The notes below the pieces were generated by a model. It did no database searches. It saw nothing but the letters and a program-made list of their open reading frames with translations, and was not told the DNA's origin. The position numbers were made by a program, and so were the translations under genes. From assembly GCF_000328625.1 (NCBI RefSeq), contig NC_019978.1:2480001-2544000 (forward strand): a stretch of DNA of 64,000 nucleotides, given 5' to 3'. Positions 29,910 to 40,240 of this stretch are shown piece by piece (within the stretch, counting starts at the first letter, position 1; every line of letters starts with the position of its first letter). Source of the stretch: Halobacteroides halobius DSM 5150. GTDB lineage: Bacteria > Bacillota > Halanaerobiia > Halobacteroidales > Halobacteroidaceae.

Positions 29910-31364
29910 TTACAAATATCTCTCAATCACTATTTTCTTTTCTGTATAAAAATCAATTACATCTCTGCCCTGAGCATGTAAGTCTCCAAAGAATGAATCT
30001 TTCATACCACTAAATGGGAAATGAGGTACAGGCGCAGGTACACCAATATTAATTCCAATGTTACCACCTTCTACTTCATAAGCAAACTTTCTAGCCCACT
30101 TTCCACTTTGAGTATAAATATTAGCAGCATTACCATAATTGTTGCTATTAATTAAATCTCTAGCTTCTTCAAAAGTATCAACTTTAATTAAATTCATTAC
30201 TGGGCCAAATATCTCTTCATGTACAATATCCAAATCATGAATATCACCTGTTAGAACTACTGGACCTATAAAATGTCCATCTTCATATCCTTCTACCTCT
30301 ATATCTCTACCATCAACTAAGACTTTTGCTCCTTGATCTATTGCTTCATCAATTCGGCTTAAGATACTTTCTTTAGCTTTAGCTGTAATTAATGGCCCCA
30401 TCTCAACACCTTCATCTAAACCATAACCCACTTTAATATTTGGAACCTGTTCTACAACCATTTCCTTTAGTTGATCATAAGTTTCATCTCCAACTGCCAC
30501 TAAATTCTGACCTGCTAAGCATCTTTGTCCTGCACAGGCAAAGAAAGAACTAAAGATATTTGATTTTGCTGCTTCTAGATTAGCATCTGGCATTACAGTA
30601 ATAAAATTGCATGCTCCACCTTGACATTGGGCTCTCTTGCCTTCCATAGCTGCTTTAGTATATACTTTCTTAGCAACAGGTGTTGAACCAACAAAAGAGA
30701 CTCCTTCAATATCATCACTTTCTAATAAAGTAGTAGATACCTCTTTACCACCATGAACTAAATTAACTACTCCTTCTGGAATACCAGCTTCTTCTATTAA
30801 TTCCATCAAGATTTGAGCAGTATAGGGAACCTTTTCCGATGGCTTAATAATATAAGTATTTCCAGTCGCAATAGCATACGGTACAAACCAGAAAGGAATC
30901 ATTGCTGGGAAATTAAAAGGAACAATACAAGTAAATACACCCATTGGTTGCTTAATAGCCTTTTCATCAATTCCACGTGCAATATCTTCAGAATTATATC
31001 CTTGCACTAAAGATGGAATTCCTGCTGCTACTTCTACATTTTCTAAAGCCCTTTGCACCTCAGCTCGAGCCGATTTAATATTTTTACCATTTTCTTCAAC
31101 AACTGCTTCAGATAATCTATCATAATTTTCTTCTATTAAATTCTGTAACTTAAATAAATATCTAGCTCTTTCTACAGGTGGTGTACTTCGCCATTCCCAA
31201 AAGGATTCTTTGGCTGTTTGAATAGCCTCTTCAACTTCCTTTGTTGTAGACATAGGTGTTTTCCCAATCATTTTTGTTGTAGCTGGATTAATAACGTCAA
31301 CATATTGGTCTGTGCTAGAACTAACCCATTCCCCATTAATGTGGTTTTTTAATTCTTCTACCAT
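29910..31364 (-). CDS. iolA: Methylmalonate-semialdehyde dehydrogenase, CoA-acylating
   Basis: Last step of inositol breakdown: malonate semialdehyde and CoA to acetyl-CoA and CO2. It has 484 residues. The catalytic cysteine is in FFACAGQRCLAGQ (about 275-287), and FNFPAMIPFWFVPYAIATGN plus FIGPVVLTGDI are typical of the MMSDH family. It is the last gene of the iol operon with its own AGGAGG site, preceding a strong terminator. The 82-base gap to iolG shows no promoter or terminator. Confidence 0.94.
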   Translation of the reverse strand: MVEELKNHINGEWVSSSTDQYVDVINPATTKMIGKTPMSTTKEVEEAIQTAKESFWEWRSTPPVERARYLFKLQNLIEENYDRLSEAVVEENGKNIKSARAEVQRALENVEVAAGIPSLVQGYNSEDIARGIDEKAIKQPMGVFTCIVPFNFPAMIPFWFVPYAIATGNTYIIKPSEKVPYTAQILMELIEEAGIPEGVVNLVHGGKEVSTTLLESDDIEGVSFVGSTPVAKKVYTKAAMEGKRAQCQGGACNFITVMPDANLEAAKSNIFSSFFACAGQRCLAGQNLVAVGDETYDQLKEMVVEQVPNIKVGYGLDEGVEMGPLITAKAKESILSRIDEAIDQGAKVLVDGRDIEVEGYEDGHFIGPVVLTGDIHDLDIVHEEIFGPVMNLIKVDTFEEARDLINSNNYGNAANIYTQSGKWARKFAYEVEGGNIGINIGVPAPVPHFPFSGMKDSFFGDLHAQGRDVIDFYTEKKIVIERYL

Positions 31365-31446
31365 ATTAATACCTCCAGTTTATTATTATAATCATGAATT
31401 TCTCAAACAACATTAAAACAAAGTTAACACTCTTGAACTTAGATCT

Positions 31447-32463
31447 TTAGTTTTTAGCTATTTGACTTGGTTTAACTGGCCGTCCTTTTTCTAAAGACTT
31501 TTGAGCAGCTAAACCTATTAATATAGGTTTCAATCCATCAGTTCCATCAACAGGAACTTCTGTATCATTAGCTACTGCATTAACAAACTGCTTAATTTCA
31601 TCAGCAAAAGATTCCATATATCTTTCTAAGAAGAAATATAAAGGTTTTTCTTTAGTTACCCCTTTTTCTGTACTGACTACAGCAGTTGATTCTCTATCAT
31701 TAGTTACTTTCACTGAACCTTTGGACCCAAATACTTCTGCTCTCTGATCATAGCCATAAGCTGCTTCTCTACTATTATCAATCACAGCAATAGCTCCATT
31801 CTTTAATTTTAATGTAATTACTGCTGTATCAACATCTCCTGCTTCACCAATCTCAGGATCAACTAATACTTCACCTGCTGCATATACTTCTTCTACTTCA
31901 CTTCCTGATAAATAACGCACCATATCAAAATCATGGATAGTCATATCTAAAAATATTCCGCCTGATAATTTTACATAATCTATTGGAGGAGCTTCAGGAT
32001 CTCTTGATGTTATTTTAATAATATGTGGCTCTCCCACTTTTCCAGCCTCTACAGCTTCCTTAACCGCCTTGAAATTATGATCGAATCTACGATTAAAACC
32101 AACCTGGAATTTTACTCCTTCTTCTTCTACTACATTCAGCACTTCATGAATCTTATCCAGATCATGATCTATGGGCTTTTCACAAAAGATATGTTTACCA
32201 GCTTTAGCTGCTTCAATAGATATTTGAGAATGTGTATCTGTTGAAGAGCAAACTAATACTGCCTCAATTTCAGAATCAGTTAAAATCTCCTTGTAATCTT
32301 TATAAACATTAGGAATTCCCATAGAGTTGGCCCATTCCTCAGTTTCATCATCTATATATGGATCTGCAATTCCTTTTATTTCAGCATTAGGTACATAATT
32401 TGTTATACTTTCTGCATGAACCTTTCCAATTCTTCCTGCCCCAATAATTCCTACTTTAATCAT
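31447..32463 (-). CDS. iolG: myo-Inositol 2-dehydrogenase
   Basis: NAD-dependent Gfo/Idh/MocA enzyme, first step of myo-inositol catabolism. It is 338 residues from ATG at 32463, chosen for GGGAGGAG upstream; a longer start would overlap iolE and lacks a site. Rossmann motif KVGIIGAGRIGKVHAE, the catalytic Lys in CEKPIDHD (about 94-101), and the DMTIHDFDMVRYLSG region (Asp and His) are present. It lies between iolE and iolA. A second Gfo/Idh gene at 35366 may act on another isomer. Confidence 0.9.
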   Translation of the reverse strand: MIKVGIIGAGRIGKVHAESITNYVPNAEIKGIADPYIDDETEEWANSMGIPNVYKDYKEILTDSEIEAVLVCSSTDTHSQISIEAAKAGKHIFCEKPIDHDLDKIHEVLNVVEEEGVKFQVGFNRRFDHNFKAVKEAVEAGKVGEPHIIKITSRDPEAPPIDYVKLSGGIFLDMTIHDFDMVRYLSGSEVEEVYAAGEVLVDPEIGEAGDVDTAVITLKLKNGAIAVIDNSREAAYGYDQRAEVFGSKGSVKVTNDRESTAVVSTEKGVTKEKPLYFFLERYMESFADEIKQFVNAVANDTEVPVDGTDGLKPILIGLAAQKSLEKGRPVKPSQIAKN

Positions 32464-32485
32464 TTTAACTCCTCCCTTTTTACCT

Positions 32486-33388
32486 TTATAAACCAGTTTT
32501 TTCTTCAATAAATCCTCTAGTTTGCACTGCATACTCAAATGGATTAGCTTTAGCTGGATCTTGCTCAGCTTCTACAACCATCCATCCTTCATAATCAGCT
32601 TCTTCTAAAATCTTAAAAATAGGATCAAAATCAATTGCTCCATCTCCTGGAATTGTAAATACTCCCATCTTTACTCCTTCTAAAAAACTTAATTTATCTT
32701 CTTTTACTTCTGCTACTACTTCTTCTCTAACATCTTTTAGATGCACATGAGCAATCTGGTCTACACATTTAGTTAATAACTTTTCTACTGATTCTTGAGT
32801 TCCTTCTGAGTAATACATATGTCCAGAATCAAATAATAAATATACATCATCATTTGTCATCTCCATAAATTTATCTGTCTCTTCAGGAGTTTGAATCCCA
32901 GTTCCCATATGATGGTGTAAAGAAACCTTCATTCCTTTTTCCGCTGCTAACTCAGCTAATTTATTGTATCCTGCTGCTACCTTGGCCCACTCTTCTTCTG
33001 TAAACTCTGGCTTTTCATCAAAAATTGGCTTATCTAAACCTTGAATGCTATAACTTTGTTCTGAACAACCAATTACTTTAGCTCCCATTTCATGAAGAAA
33101 ATCTCTATGTTTAATAAATTCTTCAATAGTTTCTTCTTGTGGTCTAGTAGCAAAAAAGGTACTAAACCAAGCATTACAGATTTGAATTCCTCTAATATCT
33201 AACTTTGGTTTTAGTACTTCAGGATCATTTGGATACTTATTACCTACTTCACTTCCTGTAAACCCTGCTAAAGCCATTTCACTAACACATTGTTCAAAAG
33301 TATTTTCCTTTCCTAGCTCTGGTAGATCATCATTTGTCCAAGCAATTGGTGCTATTCCTAACTTTACCTTCTCTGGATTCATTGTCAT
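32486..33388 (-). CDS. iolE: scyllo-Inosose dehydratase
   Basis: Second step of the pathway, converting 2-keto-myo-inositol to the diketone. It has 300 residues and the AP-endonuclease-like TIM barrel with [16 protein letters not shown] at the start, [36 protein letters not shown] and [11 protein letters not shown], which carry the metal-binding residues. It starts 11 bases after iolD and is followed 22 bases later by iolG. Confidence 0.95.
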   Translation of the reverse strand: MTMNPEKVKLGIAPIAWTNDDLPELGKENTFEQCVSEMALAGFTGSEVGNKYPNDPEVLKPKLDIRGIQICNAWFSTFFATRPQEETIEEFIKHRDFLHEMGAKVIGCSEQSYSIQGLDKPIFDEKPEFTEEEWAKVAAGYNKLAELAAEKGMKVSLHHHMGTGIQTPEETDKFMEMTNDDVYLLFDSGHMYYSEGTQESVEKLLTKCVDQIAHVHLKDVREEVVAEVKEDKLSFLEGVKMGVFTIPGDGAIDFDPIFKILEEADYEGWMVVEAEQDPAKANPFEYAVQTRGFIEEKTGL

Positions 33389-33399
33389 TTAAAGCCCCC

Positions 33400-35334
33400 T
33401 TAATATTTCCTCGCCTTTTCTATTTCACCTTTTAACTCTTGATGCGCCTGTTGCACACTTTCCTTTTCCGATACTTCTGGTACACCTACTCGCCACCAAG
33501 ATTCATAACCATGAGTCATAGTTTTTGGTAATACTTTAATATCAATTAAAGTAGATACTTTTGATTTTTTAGCATCCTTAATTGCCTCTTTTAGCTCTTT
33601 TACATTAGTAACTCTATAAGTCTTAACTCCATAACCAGCTGCACTAGCAGCAAAATCAATTGGTACTAATTCACCATCTAACTTGCCAGTTTCTTCATTT
33701 CTAAATCTAAACTCAGTTCCAAAGCTACCCATTCCTTGAGACATCTGTAGATTATTAATACAACCAAAGGCCATATTATCAAATAAAACTACATTTATTT
33801 TCTTCTGTTCTTGAATGCTGGTTACTAATTCAGAATGGAGCATCATATAACTTCCATCGCCAACCATGGCATATACTTCTTTATCTGGTTCTGCTAGCTT
33901 AGCACCTAAAGCACCACATACTTCATAACCCATACATGAATAACCATATTCCATATGATAAGTATTAGTTTTTTTAGGGCGCCAAACTCTTTGTAAACAT
34001 CCTGGTAAACTACCTGAAGAACCTACTATAATTGCATCATCAGCTAATAATTTATCTAATTCACCTAAAACTCTTGTTTGAGTTAACATGCTTTCTGTAT
34101 CTTCATTAAACTCTGATAAAACTTCATCTAAATGACCAGCTACTTCTGGTGTAAAGTCTTCTCCTGTATACTCTAAGTTAAATAATCTATCTACTTCTTG
34201 TTTCCACTCTTCTTTAATAGTCTCAATTTCATCTGTATATGAAGATTGGTAGCTTTCCTCTTTTAGAGCTTTAGTTAAAGCCTTCAATCCTGCTTTAGCA
34301 TCAGCTACTAAAGGTAAGGCATCTAATTTATAAGCATCAAATTCACAAATATTAATTCCGATAAATTCCACATCCGGATTTTGAAATAATTGCTTAGAAG
34401 CAGTTGTAAAATCCATAAATCTAGTTCCTACTCCAATTACCACATCAGCTTCTTTAGCAATTTTATTAGCTGCTAGATTACCCGTAACTCCAATTCCACC
34501 TAGGTTTAATTCATGATCCCATACAATAGCACTCTTTCCAGCTTGCGTTTCACAAAATGGAATATTAAATTTTTCTGCAAACTCTTTAAACTCATCTGCT
34601 GCTTCTGAATATCTAACTCCTCCACCACAAATAAGTAGTGGCTTTTCTTTCTTAGTAATCAATTCTACTGCCTCTTCTAATAAAGGTTTAGTTAATGGTC
34701 GCCTATCTAAGCGATGAACTCTTTTCTTAAAGAATTCTTCTGGATAATCATACGCTTCCGCCTGTACATCCTGTGGTAAGCAAATTGTAACTGTTCCTGT
34801 CTTAGCTGGGTCTGTTAATACCCGCATAGCATTAATTGCTGCTGTCATTAGTTGTTCTGGCCTATTTACTCTATCCCAGTATTTACTGACTGCTCTAAAA
34901 GCATCGTTAGTAGTTGTTGTAAAATTAGTTGGATGTTCAACCTGCTGTAACACTGGATCAGGCTGTCTACAAGCAAAAGTATCTCCTGGTAATAGTAATA
35001 ATGGAATTCTATTGGCTGTAGCTGTACCTGCTGCTGTTACCATATTAGCAGCTCCTGGGCCAACTGAAGAAGTACAAGCATAGATCTTTTGTCTCTTATT
35101 TTGCTTAGCAAAAGCAGTAGCAGCATGAGCCATTCCTTGCTCATTACGACCTTGATGGACTACTAAATCACCTGGATCTTGTTCTAAGGCTTGCCCTAAA
35201 CCGACTACATTTCCGTGGCCAAAAATAGTGAAAACACCTTCAACAAATTTATTTTCTACTCCATCAACCTCTAAATATTGATTATCAAGGAATTTGACTA
35301 ATGCTTGAGCTACTGTTAATCTAATTGTTCCCAT
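33400..35334 (-). CDS. iolD: 3D-(3,5/4)-trihydroxycyclohexane-1,2-dione hydrolase
   Basis: Thiamine-diphosphate enzyme opening the inositol ring to 5-deoxy-glucuronate. It is 644 residues with the acetohydroxyacid-synthase fold: N-terminal pyrimidine-binding part with [15 protein letters not shown], the middle domain, and the C-terminal ThDP site [15 protein letters not shown] with [13 protein letters not shown] (about 515-540). Ring-opening by IolD commits the sugar to catabolism. Confidence 0.96.
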   Translation of the reverse strand: MGTIRLTVAQALVKFLDNQYLEVDGVENKFVEGVFTIFGHGNVVGLGQALEQDPGDLVVHQGRNEQGMAHAATAFAKQNKRQKIYACTSSVGPGAANMVTAAGTATANRIPLLLLPGDTFACRQPDPVLQQVEHPTNFTTTTNDAFRAVSKYWDRVNRPEQLMTAAINAMRVLTDPAKTGTVTICLPQDVQAEAYDYPEEFFKKRVHRLDRRPLTKPLLEEAVELITKKEKPLLICGGGVRYSEAADEFKEFAEKFNIPFCETQAGKSAIVWDHELNLGGIGVTGNLAANKIAKEADVVIGVGTRFMDFTTASKQLFQNPDVEFIGINICEFDAYKLDALPLVADAKAGLKALTKALKEESYQSSYTDEIETIKEEWKQEVDRLFNLEYTGEDFTPEVAGHLDEVLSEFNEDTESMLTQTRVLGELDKLLADDAIIVGSSGSLPGCLQRVWRPKKTNTYHMEYGYSCMGYEVCGALGAKLAEPDKEVYAMVGDGSYMMLHSELVTSIQEQKKINVVLFDNMAFGCINNLQMSQGMGSFGTEFRFRNEETGKLDGELVPIDFAASAAGYGVKTYRVTNVKELKEAIKDAKKSKVSTLIDIKVLPKTMTHGYESWWRVGVPEVSEKESVQQAHQELKGEIEKARKY

Positions 35335-35365
35335 AATTACACCTCCTATTTGCTCACTAATTTAA

Positions 35366-36382
35366 TTATTCAATATCAATAAGTTTATTTTCTTGGAAGG
35401 ATCCTGTTAAATCATAAGCTATTTTTGTATTTTTAGTTCCATCATAAACTGTAATATCTGGTTTTCTATCTTCAATAATACAGTCTACAAATTCTTGTAA
35501 CTCATCTACATAAGCTTGATCAAATCTTTCTAAAAAGTCTTGAGAGCACTCTTTTCTAACCCCATCTTGATCTAAAATCTCAACTAAATTCTTTTGTGGC
35601 ACACTACCAATTCTTAAAATGCCTTCTGTTCCTATAATTTCAGTCTCTACATTATAACCATGAGGTGCAGTTCTTCCTGCAAATAAGAAGCCCATAGCAT
35701 CATTTTCAAACTTCATTAAAGCAGATACATTATCACCATCATCATATTCAGCAAACTGGGGATAAGCATAACAGCCTCCAATAGCCCACGCTTGCTTGGG
35801 TTCAGAATCTAACAGCCATCTAGCTGCATCAATATCATGAACTGCCATATCAATAAATTCTCCACCACTATGAGCAAGATATTCTAACGTTCCATCAATA
35901 GCACTCTCAGGATCTTGACTATACCCTCTATATAAGAATGGCTTACCAACCTTACCTTCATCAATCATCTTTTTAGCATAAACATAAGAGGGATCATATC
36001 TTCTCATAAATGCTAACATGAAAACTAGGTCAGGATGTTTTTCAACAGCTTTTTCAGCTACTTTACATTCTTCAACAGTAGTTCCTAATGGCTTTTCAGA
36101 CAGTACATGTAAACCTGCATCTAAAGCTTTTTCAATTTGATCACAGTGTAAAGATGAAGGGGAACAAAGAAATACTGCATCTAATTCTTCATTTTGAATC
36201 ATTTCATCATACTCAGTATATCCATATGGTACTCCCCAATTTTCCTGTACTTCATTTATTTTATCCTCTTCTAAAGCACAAACTGCTGTTAATTCTGCTT
36301 GTGGTACTCTAAAAGCAATATTTTCTGCGTGTTGAATTCCTAGTCTTCCTAAACCAACCATACCCATTTTAATTTTTTTCAT
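35366..36382 (-). CDS. Gfo/Idh/MocA-family dehydrogenase (second, inositol-type)
   Basis: NAD(P)-dependent oxidoreductase of 338 residues: GMVGLGRLGIQHAENIA dinucleotide site, catalytic Lys in SEKPLGTT (about 94-101), then FIDMAVHDIDAARWLL with Asp and His. It is similar in layout to iolG but clearly diverged, and does not copy it. In inositol operons such second dehydrogenases often act on scyllo-inositol or other isomers or on inosose. Position between iolB and iolD supports an inositol-related substrate, not proven. Confidence 0.85.
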   Translation of the reverse strand: MKKIKMGMVGLGRLGIQHAENIAFRVPQAELTAVCALEEDKINEVQENWGVPYGYTEYDEMIQNEELDAVFLCSPSSLHCDQIEKALDAGLHVLSEKPLGTTVEECKVAEKAVEKHPDLVFMLAFMRRYDPSYVYAKKMIDEGKVGKPFLYRGYSQDPESAIDGTLEYLAHSGGEFIDMAVHDIDAARWLLDSEPKQAWAIGGCYAYPQFAEYDDGDNVSALMKFENDAMGFLFAGRTAPHGYNVETEIIGTEGILRIGSVPQKNLVEILDQDGVRKECSQDFLERFDQAYVDELQEFVDCIIEDRKPDITVYDGTKNTKIAYDLTGSFQENKLIDIE

Positions 36383-36417
36383 AAGTAATTCCCCCTATAA
36401 TTTATAAATAATAATTT

Positions 36418-37209
36418 TTAATCCTCCGGCCATATTTTAGCATCTTCATTATATAACCATTCATGATCTGGATCATCAACTCTATCTGTCCAAGGATTAG
36501 CTTCTAAATGTCTAATCATCCAGCAAATATACATAGCATAGCCAGGCGCAGAAGTTTGTGGATGAACTAGACCTCCAGGAATTGTTACTGTATCATTATG
36601 TTCAACCTTTAATACATCATCTCCAACAAGTGAACAACCAAAACCTTGTGGCTTATTAAAGCGATAATAATAAACTTCTGGTTGAGCATGACTATGTGGT
36701 GGATAACTTGACCATCTACCTGGATGAGTTATTGATTCTCCCATTACCATATTAGAATAAGGGGCACTATCATAATCAAAGACTGTTCTTACAGTTCTAG
36801 TAGCTGTGCTATTCATTATACTTTCTCCAAATATATCTACTGTACAATCTTCAGGTGTATAAAATACAGCATCAAACTCTTCTTCATTTCTAGTCTTTTG
36901 GACTAATACTTCCGACTCAGCCTGAGCTGTAATCTTTACTTTAGTTCCTTTCGGTACATGTAAAACCCAAGGCTCTTCATCAAAACAAGAATTTCTTGTA
37001 GCCTGTTCTTTATTCCCTTCCCATTCAAAGGTAACTTCTCCATTAATAAGTAAATAAGCACTTTCTTTTTCTCCCTCTAAAACTTCTTCTACTTGGTCTG
37101 CTTCTAATTTTAAAATTCCAACATCCATTAACATCGTACTATACTTACCATCTAATTCAGTAATGCTATTGTATCCAGCTTTAAATTCTCCATCCTGATT
37201 AATTAACAT
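36418..37209 (-). CDS. iolB: 5-Deoxy-glucuronate isomerase
   Basis: Converts 5-deoxy-D-glucuronate to 2-deoxy-5-keto-gluconate. The 263-residue bicupin has the motifs HPGRWSSYPPHSHAQPEVYYYR and VHPQTSAPGYAMY, with the metal-binding histidines of the cupin fold. It starts 12 bases after iolJ and is followed by the second dehydrogenase gene. Confidence 0.95.
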   Translation of the reverse strand: MLINQDGEFKAGYNSITELDGKYSTMLMDVGILKLEADQVEEVLEGEKESAYLLINGEVTFEWEGNKEQATRNSCFDEEPWVLHVPKGTKVKITAQAESEVLVQKTRNEEEFDAVFYTPEDCTVDIFGESIMNSTATRTVRTVFDYDSAPYSNMVMGESITHPGRWSSYPPHSHAQPEVYYYRFNKPQGFGCSLVGDDVLKVEHNDTVTIPGGLVHPQTSAPGYAMYICWMIRHLEANPWTDRVDDPDHEWLYNEDAKIWPED

Positions 37210-37221
37210 TGTATCCCTCCT

Positions 37222-38052
37222 TTAAAATCCTAAAATTCTTAACTTTTCTTTTGTTGCTTCAGTTACTGCTTCCATTGGCTTCTTAAACCACTTAATCCGA
37301 TCAAATTCTTCAGGATTCTCTTCTACTTCTGCTTTTAAAGTATTACCAAAAGCCATTCGTAAAGCAGTTCCAATATTAACTTTCCCTACTTGAGTAGTAG
37401 CAAGTTTACTTAAATCCTCATCAGTAACTCCTGATGAGCCATGAATTACTAATGGTGTATCAACTAACTTTTCTATTTCTACTAATCTATCATATTGAAT
37501 TTCGGCACCTTGTTTTTTCATTCGGTGTAAAGTTCCTACTGCTACTGCTAAAGCATCAACATTAGTCTTTTCTGCAAAAATTTTAGCTTCTTCTGGATCA
37601 GTATAAATTTCTTCAGCTTCAATTGTTGAGTCATTATATCCTACAGATCCAATCTCTGCTTCTACTGCTACTCCCACCGAATGGGCCAACTTCACAATTT
37701 CTTGCGTATTTTTAATATTTTCTTTTAAAAGTAATTGAGAACCATCATACATTACTGAAGTAAATCCACTTTTAATTGCTCTAACAGCCAAAAAATAATC
37801 TTTAGCATGGTCTAGCTTAACACAAACTGGTACATCTGCTTCTTCAGCTAATGGACAAAAAATATTAGCTAAAATTTCTACTGGCATATGCTCAACTGCA
37901 TCCTTATTAGCCATTAAGATTACAGGAGCATCCATTTCTTCTGCCGCTTTGATTACTGCAGTAGCATCTTCATAGCCATAAACATTAAATCCAGCAACGG
38001 CATAATTGTTCTTAGCTGCCTTATCCACCATATCTCTTAAATTAACTAACAT
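37222..38052 (-). CDS. iolJ: 6-Phospho-5-dehydro-2-deoxy-gluconate aldolase
   Basis: Class II aldolase that splits the phosphorylated product of IolC into dihydroxyacetone phosphate and malonate semialdehyde. It is 276 residues. It resembles the glycolytic fba of this window, with VKLDHAKDYF, EAEIGSVGYNDS, GTLHRMKKQGA and VIHGSSGV as the metal/phosphate motifs. Location immediately after iolC decides the assignment between Fba and IolJ. Confidence 0.9.
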   Translation of the reverse strand: MLVNLRDMVDKAAKNNYAVAGFNVYGYEDATAVIKAAEEMDAPVILMANKDAVEHMPVEILANIFCPLAEEADVPVCVKLDHAKDYFLAVRAIKSGFTSVMYDGSQLLLKENIKNTQEIVKLAHSVGVAVEAEIGSVGYNDSTIEAEEIYTDPEEAKIFAEKTNVDALAVAVGTLHRMKKQGAEIQYDRLVEIEKLVDTPLVIHGSSGVTDEDLSKLATTQVGKVNIGTALRMAFGNTLKAEVEENPEEFDRIKWFKKPMEAVTEATKEKLRILGF

Positions 38053-38085
38053 CTTCTTACCCTCCAGACTAACTTTTCTAATAAT

Positions 38086-39105
38086 CTATGTGCTAGCAAC
38101 CCTTTCCCCATATTCTTCCTTCTTCTCTTTAATAAACACTTCAATTTCTTCGACTGTTGGCATAGCATCTGAACAACTATGGCTAGCAACTAACATAGCT
38201 GCTGAGGCACTTCCAAATTCAAGACACTTATCTATATCCCAATTCTGCATTAAACCATAGATAAAGGCTGAAGCATAAGCATCTCCACCACCAAATGTCT
38301 TTACTACTTCTACTGGGAATGGTTTAATATCATAACTTTCTCCTTCTTTAGTATAAGCTGTAGAGCCTTCCTTACCATGTTTAACTACTACTATCTGAGC
38401 ATTATAATCAAACCAATGCTGAGCAGTAGCCTGATCATTCTCATTCTTTGGCATAGTCAAACTCTCTACTATATTAAATTCTTCTCGAGAACCAATAATC
38501 ACATCACTCTTTTCTGCTGCTAAACTATAATAAATAGCAGTTTCTTCCTCAGATCTCCAAGAATATGGTCGATAATCAATATCAAAGACAACAACGGTAT
38601 CATGTTTTCTTGCATAATCAATAGCTAAAAATACTGCCTCTCGAGAAGGGCTTTTAGATAAAGCAGTTCCAGATACTTGTAACACCTTACTGTTTCTAAT
38701 ATATTCTTCATCAATATCTTGCGGGTCAATCTTTAAATCTGCTACATTATCTCGATACATCAAAATACTACAATCTGTAGGACTCTTAATCTCTGTAAAA
38801 GCTAAACCAGTCATTGCACCTTCCTGATCAATAACTATATTTGAAGTATCTATTCCATCTTGTTCAAAATAATTTAAAATATAGTTACCAAATTGATCCT
38901 CTGAAACTTTACCAATAAATCCTGTATCCATTCCTAACCTTGCCATTCCAATACTAATATTAGCCGGCGAACCACCTACATATTTAGTAAATGTTTCTGT
39001 TTCTTCCATGGGTCTATGAATCTCATTAGCGTTTAAATCTACACCAATTCTACCTATCGCTATAAAATCTCTCTTTTTTTTCTCATTAAAAACTAAGTTA
39101 TTCAT
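38086..39105 (-). CDS. iolC: 5-Dehydro-2-deoxygluconokinase
   Basis: PfkB-family kinase phosphorylating 2-deoxy-5-keto-gluconate at C6. It is 339 residues from ATG at 39105, chosen since AGAGGTGA lies at good spacing; a GTG three codons earlier overlaps that site. Motifs are AIGRIGVDLNANEI, GGSPANISIGMARLG and the PfkB signature with the catalytic base in FGGGDAYASAFIYGL (about 283-297). First catabolic gene after the transporter block, separated from it by a stem-loop at 39198-39228. Confidence 0.94.
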   Translation of the reverse strand: MNNLVFNEKKKRDFIAIGRIGVDLNANEIHRPMEETETFTKYVGGSPANISIGMARLGMDTGFIGKVSEDQFGNYILNYFEQDGIDTSNIVIDQEGAMTGLAFTEIKSPTDCSILMYRDNVADLKIDPQDIDEEYIRNSKVLQVSGTALSKSPSREAVFLAIDYARKHDTVVVFDIDYRPYSWRSEEETAIYYSLAAEKSDVIIGSREEFNIVESLTMPKNENDQATAQHWFDYNAQIVVVKHGKEGSTAYTKEGESYDIKPFPVEVVKTFGGGDAYASAFIYGLMQNWDIDKCLEFGSASAAMLVASHSCSDAMPTVEEIEVFIKEKKEEYGERVAST

Positions 39106-39197
39106 ATTTTTCACCTCTTTTGTTAATCTATTTACCTAAATTACCTGAATTCTCCAAACAATAAATTAGTTGCAGAACTAAAAAGTATTAGATTATA

Positions 39198-39228
39198 CCC
39201 TAGTATTAATCTCTGATTAATACTAGGG
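39198..39228. repeat. Perfect intercistronic stem-loop between transporter and catabolic genes
   Basis: Inverted repeat with 14-bp arms CCCTAGTATTAATC and GATTAATACTAGGG and a 3-base loop. On the minus strand it is followed by TATAATCTAATAC, not a U tract, so it is a weak terminator candidate. It may be an mRNA processing or stability hairpin that gives transporter and enzyme genes different levels, or an operator. Confidence 0.7.
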
Positions 39229-39250
39229 ACCAAAATAGAATTTAAATCAG

Positions 39251-40240
39251 TTATTCGTTATCTCTTTGTCGTAATACATCTACATAAACAGCAGCAATAA
39301 TTACCACTCCAATAACTACTGTCTGAATATCTGCAGAAACTCCCAATAAATTTAATCCATTTCTAATAACCGCTATAATCATAGCACCAATCATAGTACC
39401 CCAGATAGTACCAATTCCACCAAAAAAACTTGCACCTCCAATAATTACAGCAGCAATAGCATTTAGTTCATACTTTAATCCAGCTAAAGGATAAGCAGAA
39501 TTTACTCTTCCCATTAATACCAGTCCCCCCATCGCAGCCATCAAACCTGCAATTGTAAATACAATAGTTCTTACTTTATCAGTATTAATACCAGAAAGTC
39601 TAGCTGCTTCAATATTTCCGCCAACAGCATAAATATGTCGTCCTAAACTAGTTTTATTTAAAAAATAGTAAAAGATTACTGCCATAATTAATACTAAAAT
39701 AACACTAAATGGAACTATCCCAACTTGCCCAACTCCAATAAAGGTAATTACATCTGAAAAACCTGAAACTGGAGAAGAATCAGTAACTATCAAAGCCAAA
39801 CCACGTGCAATATTCATCATTCCCAAAGTTGAAATAAATGGGTGTGGTAAATTTAACTTAGTTAAAAGTAATCCATTAATTGTTCCCACCAAAGCACCCG
39901 TTGCTAGAATAATAAGTATTCCCACTAATGGAGAAACCCCAGCTTTAATAGCAACTCCTCCTACACAAATTGATAAAGCTAATACTGAACCAACAGATAA
40001 ATCAATTCCTGCAATTAAAATTGCTAATAACTCTCCAGAAGCTATAAGTGCATTAATACTTGCTTGTTGAGCCACATTCATTAAATTACTTATACTTAAA
40101 AAATATGGACTAGCTACTGATAATATCCCCATTAATAAAATCAATCCTAATAAAGGACCTAATTTATCAAATAATAACTCCTTCCATTCAATCCCTTCTC
40201 CATTTATATTCTCTTTAACTGTGCTTTTTTCAACTGACAT
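39251..40240 (-). CDS. Ribose-type ABC transporter permease
   Basis: Inner-membrane permease (RbsC/XylH-like), 329 residues with about nine or ten hydrophobic segments. Landmarks are GIDLSVGSVLALSICVGG, LPHPFISTLGMMNIARGLALI, and SLGRHIYAVGGNIEAARLSGI, the last being the ATPase-contacting loop. It overlaps the ATPase stop by 11 bases. Together with the ATPase and binding protein it forms one importer, most likely for inositol. Confidence 0.92.
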   Translation of the reverse strand: MSVEKSTVKENINGEGIEWKELLFDKLGPLLGLILLMGILSVASPYFLSISNLMNVAQQASINALIASGELLAILIAGIDLSVGSVLALSICVGGVAIKAGVSPLVGILIILATGALVGTINGLLLTKLNLPHPFISTLGMMNIARGLALIVTDSSPVSGFSDVITFIGVGQVGIVPFSVILVLIMAVIFYYFLNKTSLGRHIYAVGGNIEAARLSGINTDKVRTIVFTIAGLMAAMGGLVLMGRVNSAYPLAGLKYELNAIAAVIIGGASFFGGIGTIWGTMIGAMIIAVIRNGLNLLGVSADIQTVVIGVVIIAAVYVDVLRQRDNE

